Shown here in pieces: positions 34,336 to 44,026 of a DNA stretch of 64,000 nt. The notes below the pieces were generated by a model. It worked only from the letters and a program-made list of their open reading frames with translations. It made no database searches and had not been told where the DNA came from. The stretch is from Dyadobacter sp. CY312 (lineage in GTDB: Bacteria > Bacteroidota > Bacteroidia > Cytophagales > Spirosomataceae). The stretch lies in assembly GCF_021390535.1 (NCBI RefSeq), contig NZ_JAJUXG010000012.1, positions 124,001-188,000 on the forward strand, read 5' to 3'. Made by a program: the position numbers and the translations under genes. How positions within the stretch are numbered: the first letter of the stretch is position 1; every line of letters begins with the position of its first letter.

Positions 34336-35367
34336 ATGACCCTCCCCAGTGTTGCAATTGTTATCCTGAATTTTAACGGTAAACATTATCTTGAGCAGTT
34401 CCTGCCGGGTGTGATCGCACACTCTGTGGGATACGACATATGGGTAGCTGATAATGCGTCGTCAGATCAATCCATGGAATGGCTTCATACGCATTATCCA
34501 CTGGTAAAAACGCTTGCTATTTCAGAGAACAAAGGTTATGCGGGTGGTTATAATGAGGCACTTATGCAAATTAAATCCGACTATTATATACTGCTCAATT
34601 CAGATATAGAGGTTACGGACGGTTGGATTGAGCCCGTGATATCCTACATGGAATCTGATGAAAAGATAGCTGCCTGTCAGCCAAAAATCCTGGCATATGA
34701 CTTGCGAACACATTTTGAATATGCCGGTGCAGCCGGGGGCTACATGGATTATCTGGGTTATCCATTCTGCCGTGGAAGAATTTTTGATACACGGGAAGAG
34801 GATTTCGGGCAGTATGATGACGAGCGGGATGTATTCTGGGCAACGGGTGCTTGCTTATTCGTAAAGGCCGATGCTTTTCATGAAGCCAATGGATTTGACC
34901 AGCGATTTTTTGCCCATATGGAGGAAATCGATCTTTGCTGGCGTTTGCTCAATTTGGGGTATCGGATTACCTACTCCGGGAAATCAACAGTGTATCATGT
35001 AGGAGGTGGTACATTGCACAAATCAAATCCCAAAAAGACATTTCTGAATTACAGGAATAACCTGATTATGCTTTTTAAAAACCTTCCGAAAGGCAGAAGG
35101 TGGAAAACAATTTTTTTCAGACTGGTACTAGATGGTATCTCCAGTGTTCGGTTTATGGCTACTGGTGCATGGCCCGACGTATTGGCTATCGTACGCGCTC
35201 ATTTCGCATTTTATGCGATGATTCCGTCACTTACGAAAGGTCAAAAAAGATTTACATACAGAGCACCTCTTTACTACAGAAGTGTGGTATGGGAATATTT
35301 TATTTTAGGAAAACATAAGTTCACACAGCTCACGGGAATTGCATTTCCTAAAGTTCCCAGATTGTAG
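34336..35367 (+). CDS. Glycosyltransferase family 2
   Basis: A 343-residue GT-A fold enzyme. The nucleotide-sugar site begins with VAIVILNFNGKHYLEQFLPG. The metal-binding acidic motif lies in LLNSDIEVTDGW, and the acceptor-side motif reads FDQRFFAHMEEIDLCWRL. The C-terminal 80 residues hold amphipathic or hydrophobic stretches (LAIVRAHFAFYAMIPSL) that may hold it at the membrane. It resembles rhamnosyl/dTDP-sugar transferases of cell-surface glycan synthesis; donor and acceptor are not known. It overlaps the convergent PspC gene by 20 bases. Confidence 0.9.
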   Translation: MTLPSVAIVILNFNGKHYLEQFLPGVIAHSVGYDIWVADNASSDQSMEWLHTHYPLVKTLAISENKGYAGGYNEALMQIKSDYYILLNSDIEVTDGWIEPVISYMESDEKIAACQPKILAYDLRTHFEYAGAAGGYMDYLGYPFCRGRIFDTREEDFGQYDDERDVFWATGACLFVKADAFHEANGFDQRFFAHMEEIDLCWRLLNLGYRITYSGKSTVYHVGGGTLHKSNPKKTFLNYRNNLIMLFKNLPKGRRWKTIFFRLVLDGISSVRFMATGAWPDVLAIVRAHFAFYAMIPSLTKGQKRFTYRAPLYYRSVVWEYFILGKHKFTQLTGIAFPKVPRL

Positions 35368-35611
35368 GGCTGTTGTGTCTTCTCCAGTGCTGGCGTAGTT
35401 CCAGCCAGAAAGCAAGCACAAGATAAAGTATGATGGGAGACCCGAAAGTCATGAAAGTGGCGTATATGAAGTATAATCGAATACTACTGGCTGGAAAATT
35501 GAGCCTTTCTCCCAACTTCGCACATACACCAAATATCTGATCCTCTACGAAATACCGAAGCTTGTTCATATCCTCTTTTACAATAATTGCCTCATATTTA
35601 GCAATTTTCAT
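35348..35611 (-). CDS. PspC domain protein
   Basis: An 87-residue membrane protein. The PspC core is seen as GVCAKLGERLNFPASSIRL, followed by one transmembrane helix (FGSPIILYLVLAFWLEL) and a basic tail. The frame opens at a TTG (35617); the ATG at 35611 is used here and an ATG at 35569 (MNKLRYFVEDQ) is an alternative. PspC proteins act in envelope stress signalling in other phyla; in Bacteroidota the role is uncertain. It ends inside the last 20 bases of the convergent glycosyltransferase gene. Confidence 0.82.
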   Translation of the reverse strand: MKIAKYEAIIVKEDMNKLRYFVEDQIFGVCAKLGERLNFPASSIRLYFIYATFMTFGSPIILYLVLAFWLELRQHWRRHNSPTIWEL

Positions 35612-35917
35612 CGCCAATTACAAGTGCTTTGGCAAAATTACAATCAAAAGTGGCAAAATAGCAAATTACCTTTAACTCGTAAATTTTCAAATTATTGAAT
35701 CAAATAAATTATTTTACGCACAATTTTTGTTTCTTTGTGATTAAGGAATTTGTAAGTGGTTCATTATTATTAAGATGTCTTGATTAAAAATTCCAAAATT
35801 TCTTTTGTCAATCGGTTGTGCATCGCTCAATTGTTTGGTTAAGGAAAAGAGGGGTAAAATGGAGCGGTTACAATTCTGATGTATTTTCACCTTATTTAAT
35901 TTTTTATTTACAACATT
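35612..35917. other. Intergenic region and likely long leader of the cold-shock gene
   Basis: 306 AT-rich bases between the PspC start and the cold-shock gene. No coding frame is credible. GGAATTT near 35746 and AAAATTCC near 35787 could pair to form a hairpin in a cold-shock leader. Cold-shock genes commonly have long structured leaders; no promoter could be placed with confidence. Confidence 0.5.
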
Positions 35918-36112
35918 ATGCCAACAGGTACTGTAAAATTTTTCAATGAAGCTAAGGGATACGGCTTCATCGTTGAAGACGACACAAACAGAGACATCTT
36001 TGTCCATGTGACAGGATTAGGAGGGCTTACAATTCGTGAAAACGACCAGGTTGAATACGAGGTTGTTGAAGGGAAAAAAGGTCTTAACGCTGTACAGGTA
36101 AAAAAGATATAG
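35918..36112 (+). CDS. Cold-shock protein (CspA family)
   Basis: A 64-residue single-domain RNA chaperone. The RNA-binding RNP1 motif is KGYGFI and RNP2 is DIFVHV, with MPTGTVKFFNEA at the start, all standard for the family. It melts RNA structure and aids translation during cold or growth transitions. It stands alone, with a long AT-rich leader and a 14-bp terminator hairpin 21 bases after its stop. Confidence 0.95.
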   Translation: MPTGTVKFFNEAKGYGFIVEDDTNRDIFVHVTGLGGLTIRENDQVEYEVVEGKKGLNAVQVKKI

Positions 36113-36133
36113 TTGTATTTTTTTTGCAGAAAT

Positions 36134-36167
36134 GAAAAATGCCGGATTTCGCGATCCGGCATTTTTC
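36134..36167. terminator. Bidirectional terminator between csp and lysS
   Basis: A perfect 14-bp stem (GAAAAATGCCGGAT / ATCCGGCATTTTTC) with a six-base loop lies between two convergent genes. Runs of T on each strand let it stop both the cold-shock and the lysS transcript. Confidence 0.9.
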
Positions 36168-36187
36168 ATTTGAAGTGATTTCAAGGC

Positions 36188-37903
36188 TTATTCCACCCAG
36201 CTTTTTATATCGTCCACAGTCGGGAGCTTATCTTCTATTTTGAGCTTCTTGCGCATTCCACCCAGATCATTGAATATCTTATTGGGACTGGCGGCTTTAA
36301 GCTGCTCAATGGTGAGAATATTCATTTTTTGCAATGCAGGTATCCACACTGCCGGTACGCCGGCATTTACATAATCTTCATCTTTTGCGATCTCCTGTTT
36401 CTTTTCAGGACGCATTTGAGGGAAGAAGATTACCTCCTGAATACTCGAATTATTTGTGAGTAACATCGTTAGCCTGTCAATACCAATTCCAATACCGGAT
36501 GTAGGGGGCATACCGTAGTCAAGCGACCGCAGGAAATCGTCGTCCACCTCCATGGCCTCATCATCCCCCCGCTCTTTCAGTTTCAGCTGATCTTCAAAGC
36601 GCTCTCTTTGTTCAATAGGGTCATTGAGCTCAGAATAGGCATTGGCAATTTCTCTTCCGTTGACAAAAAGCTCAAAACGCTCCACCATTCCAGGCTTGCT
36701 TCGGTGCTTTTTGGTAAGCGGCGACATTTCCACCGGATGATCGGTAATGAAAGTCGGCTGAATGATATGCTCCTCCACTTTTTCTCCGAAAATCTCGTCA
36801 ATCAGCTTTCCTTTGCCCATGCTGTCATTTACTTCCATACCCCACTCGCGGCATTTTTCACGGATAGCAACTTCGTCGAGCGCATCTACATTCAGGCCGG
36901 TATATTGATGGATGGCATCTGTAATACTTAATCTCGGATAAGGCCCTGCAAAATCAAGCTCAGTATCTCCAAAAGTTGCTTTTGTAGTTCCGTTAACAGC
37001 GAAAGCAGCCTTTTCCAGCACTTCTTCGGTCATTTTCATCATCCACAGGTAGTCTTTGTAAGCCACGTATAGCTCCACCGTTGTGAATTCCGGATTGTGG
37101 GTACGATCCATACCTTCGTTCCGGAACAATTTGCCGAACTCGTATACTCCCTCGAAACCGCCTACAATGAGGCGTTTAAGGTGAAGTTCTGTTGCAATAC
37201 GCAGGTAAAGACCCAGGTCCAACGCATTGTGATGTGTTTCGAAAGGTCTTGCTGCCGCACCGCCATGGATGGTCTGTAACACAGGCGTTTCTACTTCCAG
37301 CCAGCTCTTTGAGTCAAAGTAAGAACGCATGGTGGTAATAATCCTGGCGCGCTTGATAAAAATATCGCGTACATCAGGATTAACGATCAAATCCACATAA
37401 CGCTGGCGATAACGCAATTCAGGGTCTGTAAATCCGTCATAGATGTTTCCTTCCTCATCGCGCTTCACAACAGGCAGAGGACGAAGAGATTTATTTAATA
37501 GTTTGAATTCCTGCACATGAACAGATATTTCACCTGTTTGCGTAGTGAACACAAAGCCTTTTACACCAATGATGTCACCGATATCGAGCAACTTCTTAAA
37601 CACCGTGTTGTAGAGAGTTTTGTCGTCGCCCGGGCAAAGGTCGTCGCGGCGGAAGTATAGTTGTATACGGCCGCTGCTATCCTGCATCTCAGCAAAGGCC
37701 GCACTTCCCATAATCCGGAATCCCATCAAACGGCCGGCCATGGTCACATTCTTATAATCAATCTTATTGTTCTCGTAGTTTTTATTGATATCTGCGGCGT
37801 AAGTATTCACCGTAAATTCTTCGGTTGGATATGGTTCTATACCCATGCGCATTAACTCTTCGCGCTTCTGCCGGCGTAAAATTTCCTGTTCGCTTAGTAG
37901 CAT
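36188..37903 (-). CDS. lysS: Lysyl-tRNA synthetase (class II)
   Basis: A 571-residue class II synthetase. An OB-fold anticodon domain (about 55-150; [18 protein letters not shown]) precedes the catalytic core with motif 1 ([21 protein letters not shown]), motif 2 ([15 protein letters not shown]) and motif 3 ([13 protein letters not shown]). A C-terminal extension of about 70 residues ([20 protein letters not shown]) goes beyond the usual 500-residue bacterial enzyme and looks like a helical hairpin domain; similar tails occur in other Bacteroidota. Charging of tRNA-Lys should be normal, because no motif is lost. Confidence 0.96.
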   Translation of the reverse strand: MLLSEQEILRRQKREELMRMGIEPYPTEEFTVNTYAADINKNYENNKIDYKNVTMAGRLMGFRIMGSAAFAEMQDSSGRIQLYFRRDDLCPGDDKTLYNTVFKKLLDIGDIIGVKGFVFTTQTGEISVHVQEFKLLNKSLRPLPVVKRDEEGNIYDGFTDPELRYRQRYVDLIVNPDVRDIFIKRARIITTMRSYFDSKSWLEVETPVLQTIHGGAAARPFETHHNALDLGLYLRIATELHLKRLIVGGFEGVYEFGKLFRNEGMDRTHNPEFTTVELYVAYKDYLWMMKMTEEVLEKAAFAVNGTTKATFGDTELDFAGPYPRLSITDAIHQYTGLNVDALDEVAIREKCREWGMEVNDSMGKGKLIDEIFGEKVEEHIIQPTFITDHPVEMSPLTKKHRSKPGMVERFELFVNGREIANAYSELNDPIEQRERFEDQLKLKERGDDEAMEVDDDFLRSLDYGMPPTSGIGIGIDRLTMLLTNNSSIQEVIFFPQMRPEKKQEIAKDEDYVNAGVPAVWIPALQKMNILTIEQLKAASPNKIFNDLGGMRKKLKIEDKLPTVDDIKSWVE

Positions 37904-37955
37904 TTTTATTCGCAGTATTTTATGATCATTACCTCTTCGTATACAAAAGAGTGCG

Positions 37956-37963
37956 CAAAACTA
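37956..37963 (-). promoter_or_regulatory. -7 promoter element of lysS
   Basis: TAGTTTTG on the minus strand fits TAnnTTTG, 53 bases before the lysS start; a TTTCG lies about 20 bases further upstream as a weak -33 element. Confidence 0.5.
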
Positions 37964-38120
37964 GCATTTTTTGCTGTGAATAGCGAAATTGACAGGTGCA
38001 ACCTCTGTTAACAATCCAGGGCAAAGTATTTTGTGGCATGTTATTAGTAACATTCCTTTATCATACCACTGGCGCGTAACTGTTTTGTTGCCATATTGTG
38101 GTTAATCATTCCCTCTTTTC

Positions 38121-40583
38121 ATGTTTTCGAAATTTTTAAAAATTACCGGAATTGTTGCGTTGGTAGGCATTTTGCTTTTTGGTGCAGTAGAGCTATGGCT
38201 GTACCGCAACAGGGAAGAACTGTTTCGTAAGGTGCAGGAAATGGTTAATGAACAGTTGAATGGTAATCTGGAAATAGGGGATTTTAGGTTTCGGCCTTTC
38301 CGTGGAGGTTTCGGTCTTAATTTTACCCTTGCCAATGTGAAAATTACTGACAGCCTTTATAAAGAGCACCATACCCCGTTCCTTGATTTGGAATTACTTC
38401 ATGCAACTTTGGATTTAAACGGGTTGTATAAAGGCGATATTAAAATAAAAAATCTGGTACTGCAAAACGGAAGTCTGCGGATTTTTGTGAGAAAGGACGG
38501 CTACTCCAATCTTACGATATTTAAGAAAGCTGATCAGGACAAAACTCAAAAGGACAACGCAGGAAGTAAAGACGGATTTATAAAAAAACTAAGTAATCTT
38601 CGTTTTATCAATTTTGCTGTAAGTTACGCCGACTCCACCACGGGGAAAGGCTATGGAGGGCTCTTTCGTGATGCAAAGAATCTCATCACCTTAACAGACA
38701 CTGCTACCAATGCCAATTTCTCTGGTTCGGTCTATTTCAATGGCTTGATCTTCAAGCCGGAAAAAGGAGGTTTTCTGATCAATCAGGAAACAAATATCAA
38801 TATGCTGCTTTCATACAGGGAAAACGAGAAAAAGCTGACAATTTATCCATCCGTATTGGAGACCAGCACACAAGATAAAATTAATATCAGTGGCGTGTTC
38901 AATCTTCGGGACACGCTGAATCCTTTTCAACTCAATTTTCAGGCAAAAGCCATTGCTGTGGATCATGCGTTGCCACTACTTCCGCAAAAGGTAAGAGCAC
39001 AAATCGATTCAATCGGTGTTAAGTCGCTTGTTGACACCGATGTGAGACTTCTGGGTAGGGGAAAAGGCGAAAAACCAAAGGTCAATCTTCGTTTCAAAAC
39101 ACATCCGTTTGTATATGAGCTACGCATTGGCAGTCTGAATAACGTCGTTGCCGAAGGTTATTATACCAATCAGGGTGATTCTCTTCAATCACCTGGTCCT
39201 TTAAACGCCAGGCTTACAGCCCCCAATGTGAAAGGATATTTTGGTAAAATACCATTCAGTGTTAAACTTGTTGTGAATAATTTCGTAGATCCTCATGCAA
39301 AGCTGGACGGTTATTTAAATGCGGATTCATCCAATCTGGATCAGTTGCTGGATCCTACGCGTTACCGTTTCAAAAATGGCCGGGCGCATATTGATTTTCA
39401 TTTTAATGGAAGTTTAAACAAATTCTATGATGCATCCACGGATCGTTTCAATGGAAAACTGTGGGGAAAAGTGTCTTTACGGAATTTGGGGATGGATTAT
39501 TTACCAAGACAGGTTCAGTTAAGAAAAATAAGCGGAGATGTGGTTTTTAATGAAAAATCTTTCGTGTTCTCAGATCTGAGTTTCTCCGACGGACCTAATA
39601 TGCTATACCTTAAAGGCAGTGTAATTGATCTCATTCCCTATCTATTTGGTTCACCGAAACCTTTACGTTCGCTGGTTAATATCAACATCCCCAATTGGAA
39701 GCTCAATTGGCTGGAAACTTTGCTTGCTCCGCGTCAGCAGGTAGTGAAACGAAGAAAAAATCAACTTAAACTTTCTGAGTTGCTGGACGATGCCATTGAT
39801 CAAATTGAAATCACGGCCAAACTAAATGCTGACAAAGTAAGTTACAAGCGATTTGCAGCGTCAAACATGAAGGGCGAGTTTACGGTGAAAGACAACGCAC
39901 TCCGAATCGAGTATTTTGTAATGAAGGCCTTTAAAGGAGCGCTGGTACGGGTGTCGGGAGAGATGGATAATTCCGGAGCGAATCCATTGCCAAAACTTTC
40001 CTTGCGGGGGAAAGTGTCCAATGCAGATGTTCAGAGCGTATTCTATTCATTTGATAACTTCGGACAAAAAACTCTGACGGATAAAAATCTGAAAGGTCGA
40101 TTGAGCACGGAATTTGATTTTGAGAGCCTACTGAATAATAACGTTCAGGTGGTGCCAGCTTCAATGAAAGGAGAGCTGCACATTAATCTCAGAAATGGCT
40201 TTATCAATAATTTTGTGCCGTTTCTTAAAATGAAAAAACTTCTATTTAAAAACAGGAATTTTGAAAGTGTTCAATTTGCGCCAATTACAAATACATTTCG
40301 ACTCAATGGACAAGAGATTGAAATAGAACCGATGGAAATAGAATCGAATGTGATTACCCTGTTTGTGGATGGTGTATACAGCTTTGGTAAGAAAACAGAT
40401 ATTAACATCGGTATTCCACTGAGTAATTTAAAAAAGAGGGATTCTACTTATGTGCTTGATCCAAACAATCCGGAGAAAAAAGAAGGTTCTAAAATATTTT
40501 TGAAAGCGATTGATGAAAATGGAGAGGTAAATATCAAAATGGCTTTCAGAAAAAAGGACAGAAAAAAAAGAAAGGAAAGGTGA
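38121..40583 (+). CDS. AsmA-like envelope protein
   Basis: An 820-residue protein with one N-terminal transmembrane helix (ITGIVALVGILLFGAVELWLY) and a long periplasmic part. The N-terminal segment LNGNLEIGDFRFRPFRGGFG, with the following LNFTLANVKI, is the AsmA/YhdP-type start of a lipid-transfer-like beta groove. The C-terminal region (about 600-760; LRLNGQEIEIEPMEI type) fits the AsmA_2 domain, and the last residues are strongly basic. Family members span the envelope and are thought to carry phospholipids to the outer membrane. It is divergent from lysS and has no partner gene. The exact cargo is unknown. Confidence 0.82.
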   Translation: MFSKFLKITGIVALVGILLFGAVELWLYRNREELFRKVQEMVNEQLNGNLEIGDFRFRPFRGGFGLNFTLANVKITDSLYKEHHTPFLDLELLHATLDLNGLYKGDIKIKNLVLQNGSLRIFVRKDGYSNLTIFKKADQDKTQKDNAGSKDGFIKKLSNLRFINFAVSYADSTTGKGYGGLFRDAKNLITLTDTATNANFSGSVYFNGLIFKPEKGGFLINQETNINMLLSYRENEKKLTIYPSVLETSTQDKINISGVFNLRDTLNPFQLNFQAKAIAVDHALPLLPQKVRAQIDSIGVKSLVDTDVRLLGRGKGEKPKVNLRFKTHPFVYELRIGSLNNVVAEGYYTNQGDSLQSPGPLNARLTAPNVKGYFGKIPFSVKLVVNNFVDPHAKLDGYLNADSSNLDQLLDPTRYRFKNGRAHIDFHFNGSLNKFYDASTDRFNGKLWGKVSLRNLGMDYLPRQVQLRKISGDVVFNEKSFVFSDLSFSDGPNMLYLKGSVIDLIPYLFGSPKPLRSLVNINIPNWKLNWLETLLAPRQQVVKRRKNQLKLSELLDDAIDQIEITAKLNADKVSYKRFAASNMKGEFTVKDNALRIEYFVMKAFKGALVRVSGEMDNSGANPLPKLSLRGKVSNADVQSVFYSFDNFGQKTLTDKNLKGRLSTEFDFESLLNNNVQVVPASMKGELHINLRNGFINNFVPFLKMKKLLFKNRNFESVQFAPITNTFRLNGQEIEIEPMEIESNVITLFVDGVYSFGKKTDINIGIPLSNLKKRDSTYVLDPNNPEKKEGSKIFLKAIDENGEVNIKMAFRKKDRKKRKER

Positions 40584-40594
40584 TATACCTTTCC
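40574..40594. terminator. Short hairpin between convergent AsmA-like and response-regulator genes
   Basis: GGAAAGGT / ACCTTTCC form an 8-bp stem with a five-base loop and include the AsmA-like stop codon. There is no T-run, so terminator function is only a possibility. Confidence 0.4.
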
Positions 40595-40619
40595 TGACAA
40601 TTTTGACAGACGAATGTTT

Positions 40620-41330
40620 TCAAACTGCTTCGTTGCTGAACATATATCCGACGCCTTTCAGCGTTTTGATGTAGCGGTCGCCCAGTTTTTCCCGCAGTTT
40701 CCTGATGTGTACATCCACAGTTCTTTCCAGCACATAAATATCAGCTCCCCATATTTTTTGGAGCAATTCATCGCGGTTAAAAACCTTATTGGGAGTTTGA
40801 GCGAGGAAAAATAATAATTCGAATTCCTTCTTAGGCAACACCGTCGATTTCTCGCCTTGTTGGGTAACGGTATAATTTTTCCGGTTTATAGTCAGATCCA
40901 GTATCTCGATCTGATCACCCGAATCGGCTTTCTGAGCTTCTCTGCGAAACAAAGCGTTGATGCGGCTCATCAGAGCTCTTGGCTTAATAGGCTTCGTGAT
41001 GTAATCGTCGGCACCCACTTCAAAAGCAGCTACCTCCGAGTATTCTTCCGAACGCGCTGTAAGAAAAAGGATGTATGTATTTTTAAGATCGGCGTTCTGG
41101 CGTAGTATTCTGCCGGTTTCGATGCCATCCAGCTGAGGCATCATGATGTCAAGTAAAATGAGGTCGGGGATAAATGTTTTGGCTATCTCGATTGCTTTCT
41201 TGCCATTGGAGGCGGTTAAAACAGAGTATCCTTCTTTAACTAAATTGTATTCCAGAAGTTCTACAATATCTGAATCGTCATCAACTACTAATACTTTCGG
41301 TGTAGCATGTAGCGTTTTTGCGGTGCTCAT
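40620..41330 (-). CDS. Response regulator, OmpR/PhoB family
   Basis: A 236-residue two-component regulator. The receiver domain (10-125) has VLVVDDDSDI, the phosphorylated D61 in LILLDIMMPQ and the lysine in DDYITKPIKP. A winged-helix DNA-binding domain follows (about 140-232; LPKKEFELLFFLAQTPNKVF, VDVHIRKLREKLG, IKTLKGVGYMF). No histidine kinase gene lies next to it, so its partner is encoded elsewhere. The upstream genes are not obvious targets. Confidence 0.93.
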   Translation of the reverse strand: MSTAKTLHATPKVLVVDDDSDIVELLEYNLVKEGYSVLTASNGKKAIEIAKTFIPDLILLDIMMPQLDGIETGRILRQNADLKNTYILFLTARSEEYSEVAAFEVGADDYITKPIKPRALMSRINALFRREAQKADSGDQIEILDLTINRKNYTVTQQGEKSTVLPKKEFELLFFLAQTPNKVFNRDELLQKIWGADIYVLERTVDVHIRKLREKLGDRYIKTLKGVGYMFSNEAV

Positions 41331-41419
41331 TTTTATTTGTGTTGTTAAATCGAATTCGAAATTAACAGATGTGATTATGACATTACATGTTTTATCACTT
41401 TGTTAACATAAACATAATA

Positions 41420-42262
41420 TCAAGGATGGGTAACACGGTAAATTTGCCCCTGTTCATTGGTGATCAGCATATCGGTATTGTTCAAAAACAAAAGAGCTTC
41501 TGCTTGTTTTTTTACCATTCTGAAACAGCCAAGAGGTTGCTTAAAATTTACCTCGCCGTTTTCTACGGAAAATAGCAAAACTTTTCCATAGGTAAGCAAA
41601 GCGAAGGTTTTTCCATCAGGACTTATGTCGGCGGAAGTAACCTGGGTTTTTATATTGATGCTGTCAGTGGGAGATAATGAGAATTTTCCTGGCTGGTCGG
41701 ACAGCTTATAAAGAAACACCAGATGATCTTTTGTGCTCCGGTTTTTAGAAAATAAATACAACTGATTATTGTAGTGGAAAAAAGCCTCACTGTCATAATA
41801 TAATTTTTCCGGAGCGGGAGGAAACTCAGTCTGATTTGTATATTGAAATGTAATTTTTTCAGCAGTGTCCTGATCCTTAGGTAGTTTGTAAATGGTAAGA
41901 TTTTTTCTTGCATTGCCATTGTTGCCAAAATCACCAATAAAGATGTTGCCTTTATCGTCCTCTGCCAGGTCTTCCCAATCCACATTACCAGCATCCGTGA
42001 CGGGCCTGACAGACAAAAGTTCTCCTTTTTTGCTGATCTCGTATAATTCTGGTTTGCCGCCGCTGTCGTTGTGTGTCCAGAAAGAATCGGGGCGCTTTGC
42101 ATAGGCCAATCCCGAACTTTCATTAGCAACAGCCGGAAGCTTGCCTATTTTAGTAATTTTGTATTGTGAGCGTACTTTTTCGAAACCATTCTCCTTATGA
42201 TCGGGTTGGCAGGTACACAATACGGTTTTCACGGCAAACCACAGATACATTAACTTACTCAT
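41420..42262 (-). CDS. Exported propeller-like protein, function unknown
   Basis: About 280 residues. The ATG at 42262 (MSKLMYLWFAVKTV) is preferred; a longer open frame to 42418 runs deep into the divergent transporter gene and is not credible. A second ATG at 42250 is possible. The N-terminus ends in VLCTCQPD, a poor lipobox, so it may be a lipoprotein or have a normal signal peptide. Repeated motifs (SGLAYAKRPDSFWTHNDSGG, VDWEDLAEDDKGNIFIGDFG, SADISPDGKTFALLTY) suggest a beta-propeller. No enzyme motif is seen. Its start codon overlaps that of the divergent transporter. Confidence 0.72.
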   Translation of the reverse strand: MSKLMYLWFAVKTVLCTCQPDHKENGFEKVRSQYKITKIGKLPAVANESSGLAYAKRPDSFWTHNDSGGKPELYEISKKGELLSVRPVTDAGNVDWEDLAEDDKGNIFIGDFGNNGNARKNLTIYKLPKDQDTAEKITFQYTNQTEFPPAPEKLYYDSEAFFHYNNQLYLFSKNRSTKDHLVFLYKLSDQPGKFSLSPTDSINIKTQVTSADISPDGKTFALLTYGKVLLFSVENGEVNFKQPLGCFRMVKKQAEALLFLNNTDMLITNEQGQIYRVTHP

Positions 42263-43490
42263 GAATTTTTCATCTCGTTCGGTTACAGGCAAAGATAGAG
42301 AAACACCCTTGTACCTGAAACTGGCCTCCACGCTGGTGGCGTTAATCGCCATTGTGTACATTCTGTACATATTACGCGAAACCATCATTCCACTGGCATT
42401 TTCTGTATTGCTGGCCATTTTGCTTCATCCATTATGCGCCTGGCTTGAGCGTCACAAAGTTCCGCGGATTGGAGCAATTCTGTTGAGTATACTAGCTCTA
42501 TCGGTATGTATTGTTATGTTGGTCTATCTGGTATCAGTTCAAATTGGAAGTTTTACAGAAGAGTTACCCAGGATTACTAAAAAGGCGGAAGTTATTCTGG
42601 ATCAAACGCTAACGATGGGCGAGCGTTACCTGAATCTCACGAGAAGCCAACAAGTGACCGAAGCAAAGAAATATCTGATCAACGGATTAAGTGAAGGAAG
42701 GGCATTTCTACTTAACACACTTGTGACCACCACAGGCGCAATTTCTACGTTTATACTAATACCGTTGTATATCTTCTTCTTCCTGTTATACCGTGATTTT
42801 TTCAGAAGATTTGTACACAAAGCAATCCATCGTGTTCCAAAGGATGAATTAAATGCATTGCTTAAAAAAATATACGTTGTGATTCAAAGTTATCTTTCAG
42901 GATTATTCCTTGTGATCCTGATTGTGGGTGTGCTCAATAGCATTGGATTATTACTTTTAGGAGTTCCTCATGCGATATTTTTTGGTTTTCTCGCCGGCTT
43001 CCTGATTCTTATTCCATATATCGGTATTTTAATAGGCTCCATATTGCCTGCTTTATTAAGCATTGTAACAATGGATTCGCCATGGTATGCGGTGGGCGTT
43101 ATTGGTGTAATGAGTTTTGTTCAGTTTCTGGAAGGTAATTTTATCACACCGAACATCGTGGGTTCCAAAGTAAGTGTAAATCCGCTTGCGGCGATTGTAG
43201 CCTTGTTTCTGGGCGGACAGCTCTGGGGTTTGTCAGGACTTATTCTGGCATTGCCTGTTACGGCGATCTTAAAGGTTGTTTTTGACACAATACCATCACT
43301 GGAACCTATTGGTTTTTTGCTAGGTGAGCCTGTGCATGAAGTTGCTATCGAAAAAAAAGAAGAAGAGCAGGAAAATTTAAATCAACAGCCACACAAAAAA
43401 CCTTACCGGAGGTACAGAAACAAGCCTAAAAAGAAACCAGGTGTTGCCGGTGAAGGAAATGGTACTCCCAGAACAGAGCGTGACGTTTAA
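42261..43490 (+). CDS. AI-2E family exporter
   Basis: A 409-residue inner-membrane protein with about eight helices. Family features are visible: LRETIIPLAFSVLLAILLHP at the start, the long periplasmic or cytosolic helical linker, PHAIFFGFLAGFLILIPYIG, then FITPNIVGSKVSVNPLAAIV and LWGLSGLILALPVTAILKVV. The tail is an unusual 60-residue, highly basic and proline-rich stretch (KPYRRYRNKPKKKPG). The family contains autoinducer-2 exporters and sodium/proton antiporters, so the substrate is open. The start ATG at 42261-42263 shares two bases with the start codon of the minus-strand gene. Confidence 0.88.
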   Translation: MNFSSRSVTGKDRETPLYLKLASTLVALIAIVYILYILRETIIPLAFSVLLAILLHPLCAWLERHKVPRIGAILLSILALSVCIVMLVYLVSVQIGSFTEELPRITKKAEVILDQTLTMGERYLNLTRSQQVTEAKKYLINGLSEGRAFLLNTLVTTTGAISTFILIPLYIFFFLLYRDFFRRFVHKAIHRVPKDELNALLKKIYVVIQSYLSGLFLVILIVGVLNSIGLLLLGVPHAIFFGFLAGFLILIPYIGILIGSILPALLSIVTMDSPWYAVGVIGVMSFVQFLEGNFITPNIVGSKVSVNPLAAIVALFLGGQLWGLSGLILALPVTAILKVVFDTIPSLEPIGFLLGEPVHEVAIEKKEEEQENLNQQPHKKPYRRYRNKPKKKPGVAGEGNGTPRTERDV

Positions 43491-43972
43491 TTAACTTCGG
43501 TTTGTACTTTTTCCACACTGATTCCCACACTCATGATAAATGGCAGGGGATTTTGGCGCATAGATTGTGAAAGCTGGAAAGTGTATGTTCCTGATTTGGG
43601 GAATGAATGGTTTTTTACAATAGGTACTTTGTGATCAAAAAGATCACCCAAACCTTTGCCGAAAGGTTTTCCGGTGATTTCGTTTGAAACAAAAAGCTCC
43701 TCAAGTGTATTGGAGATCAGTTTGCCATCCGGACCGGTAACCTTGCGGGTGAGGTATAAATTGTAATATGGGTATTGCTGTGCGTTTCTAAAAATGTAAT
43801 AGACATTATACGTACTCAGCGTGTCTTCAATCTTGACTTTGAATTCAGGCTTGTTTTTAATATACCATAAGCCGTCTTCCATGTCTTCATGCGCTTTGTA
43901 AACCACACTGTCATCGCAGGACCAGAGTAGTGCCATCAGGCATAAAGCCGCAATTGATCGAAAAAAATTCAT
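43487..43972 (-). CDS. gldH: Gliding motility lipoprotein GldH
   Basis: A 161-residue lipoprotein; the lipobox ends at C19 (LMALLWSCDD). The body matches GldH: DGLWYIKNKPEFKVKIEDTL, NAQQYPYYNLYLTR and the final PFIMSVGISVEKV. GldH is needed for gliding in Flavobacterium; many relatives keep it without known gliding. It overlaps the convergent exporter gene by four bases (43487-43490), where the two stop codons share TTAA. Other gld genes are not in this window. Confidence 0.87.
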   Translation of the reverse strand: MNFFRSIAALCLMALLWSCDDSVVYKAHEDMEDGLWYIKNKPEFKVKIEDTLSTYNVYYIFRNAQQYPYYNLYLTRKVTGPDGKLISNTLEELFVSNEITGKPFGKGLGDLFDHKVPIVKNHSFPKSGTYTFQLSQSMRQNPLPFIMSVGISVEKVQTEVN

Positions 43973-44026
43973 CAGGATATTTTAAGTGAACACACAAAGC
44001 TACACAGCAAGGCTATTCTTTCAAAG

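Noticed and set aside
38050..38090. Operator at GTTATTAGTAAC between lysS and the AsmA-like gene
   Set aside because: The symmetric part is only five bases per side, too weak to support.
42263..42418. Upstream extension of the minus-strand propeller-like gene
   Set aside because: It is the antisense shadow of the AI-2E-family exporter and shows no signal peptide; the ATG at 42262 is followed by a hydrophobic segment.
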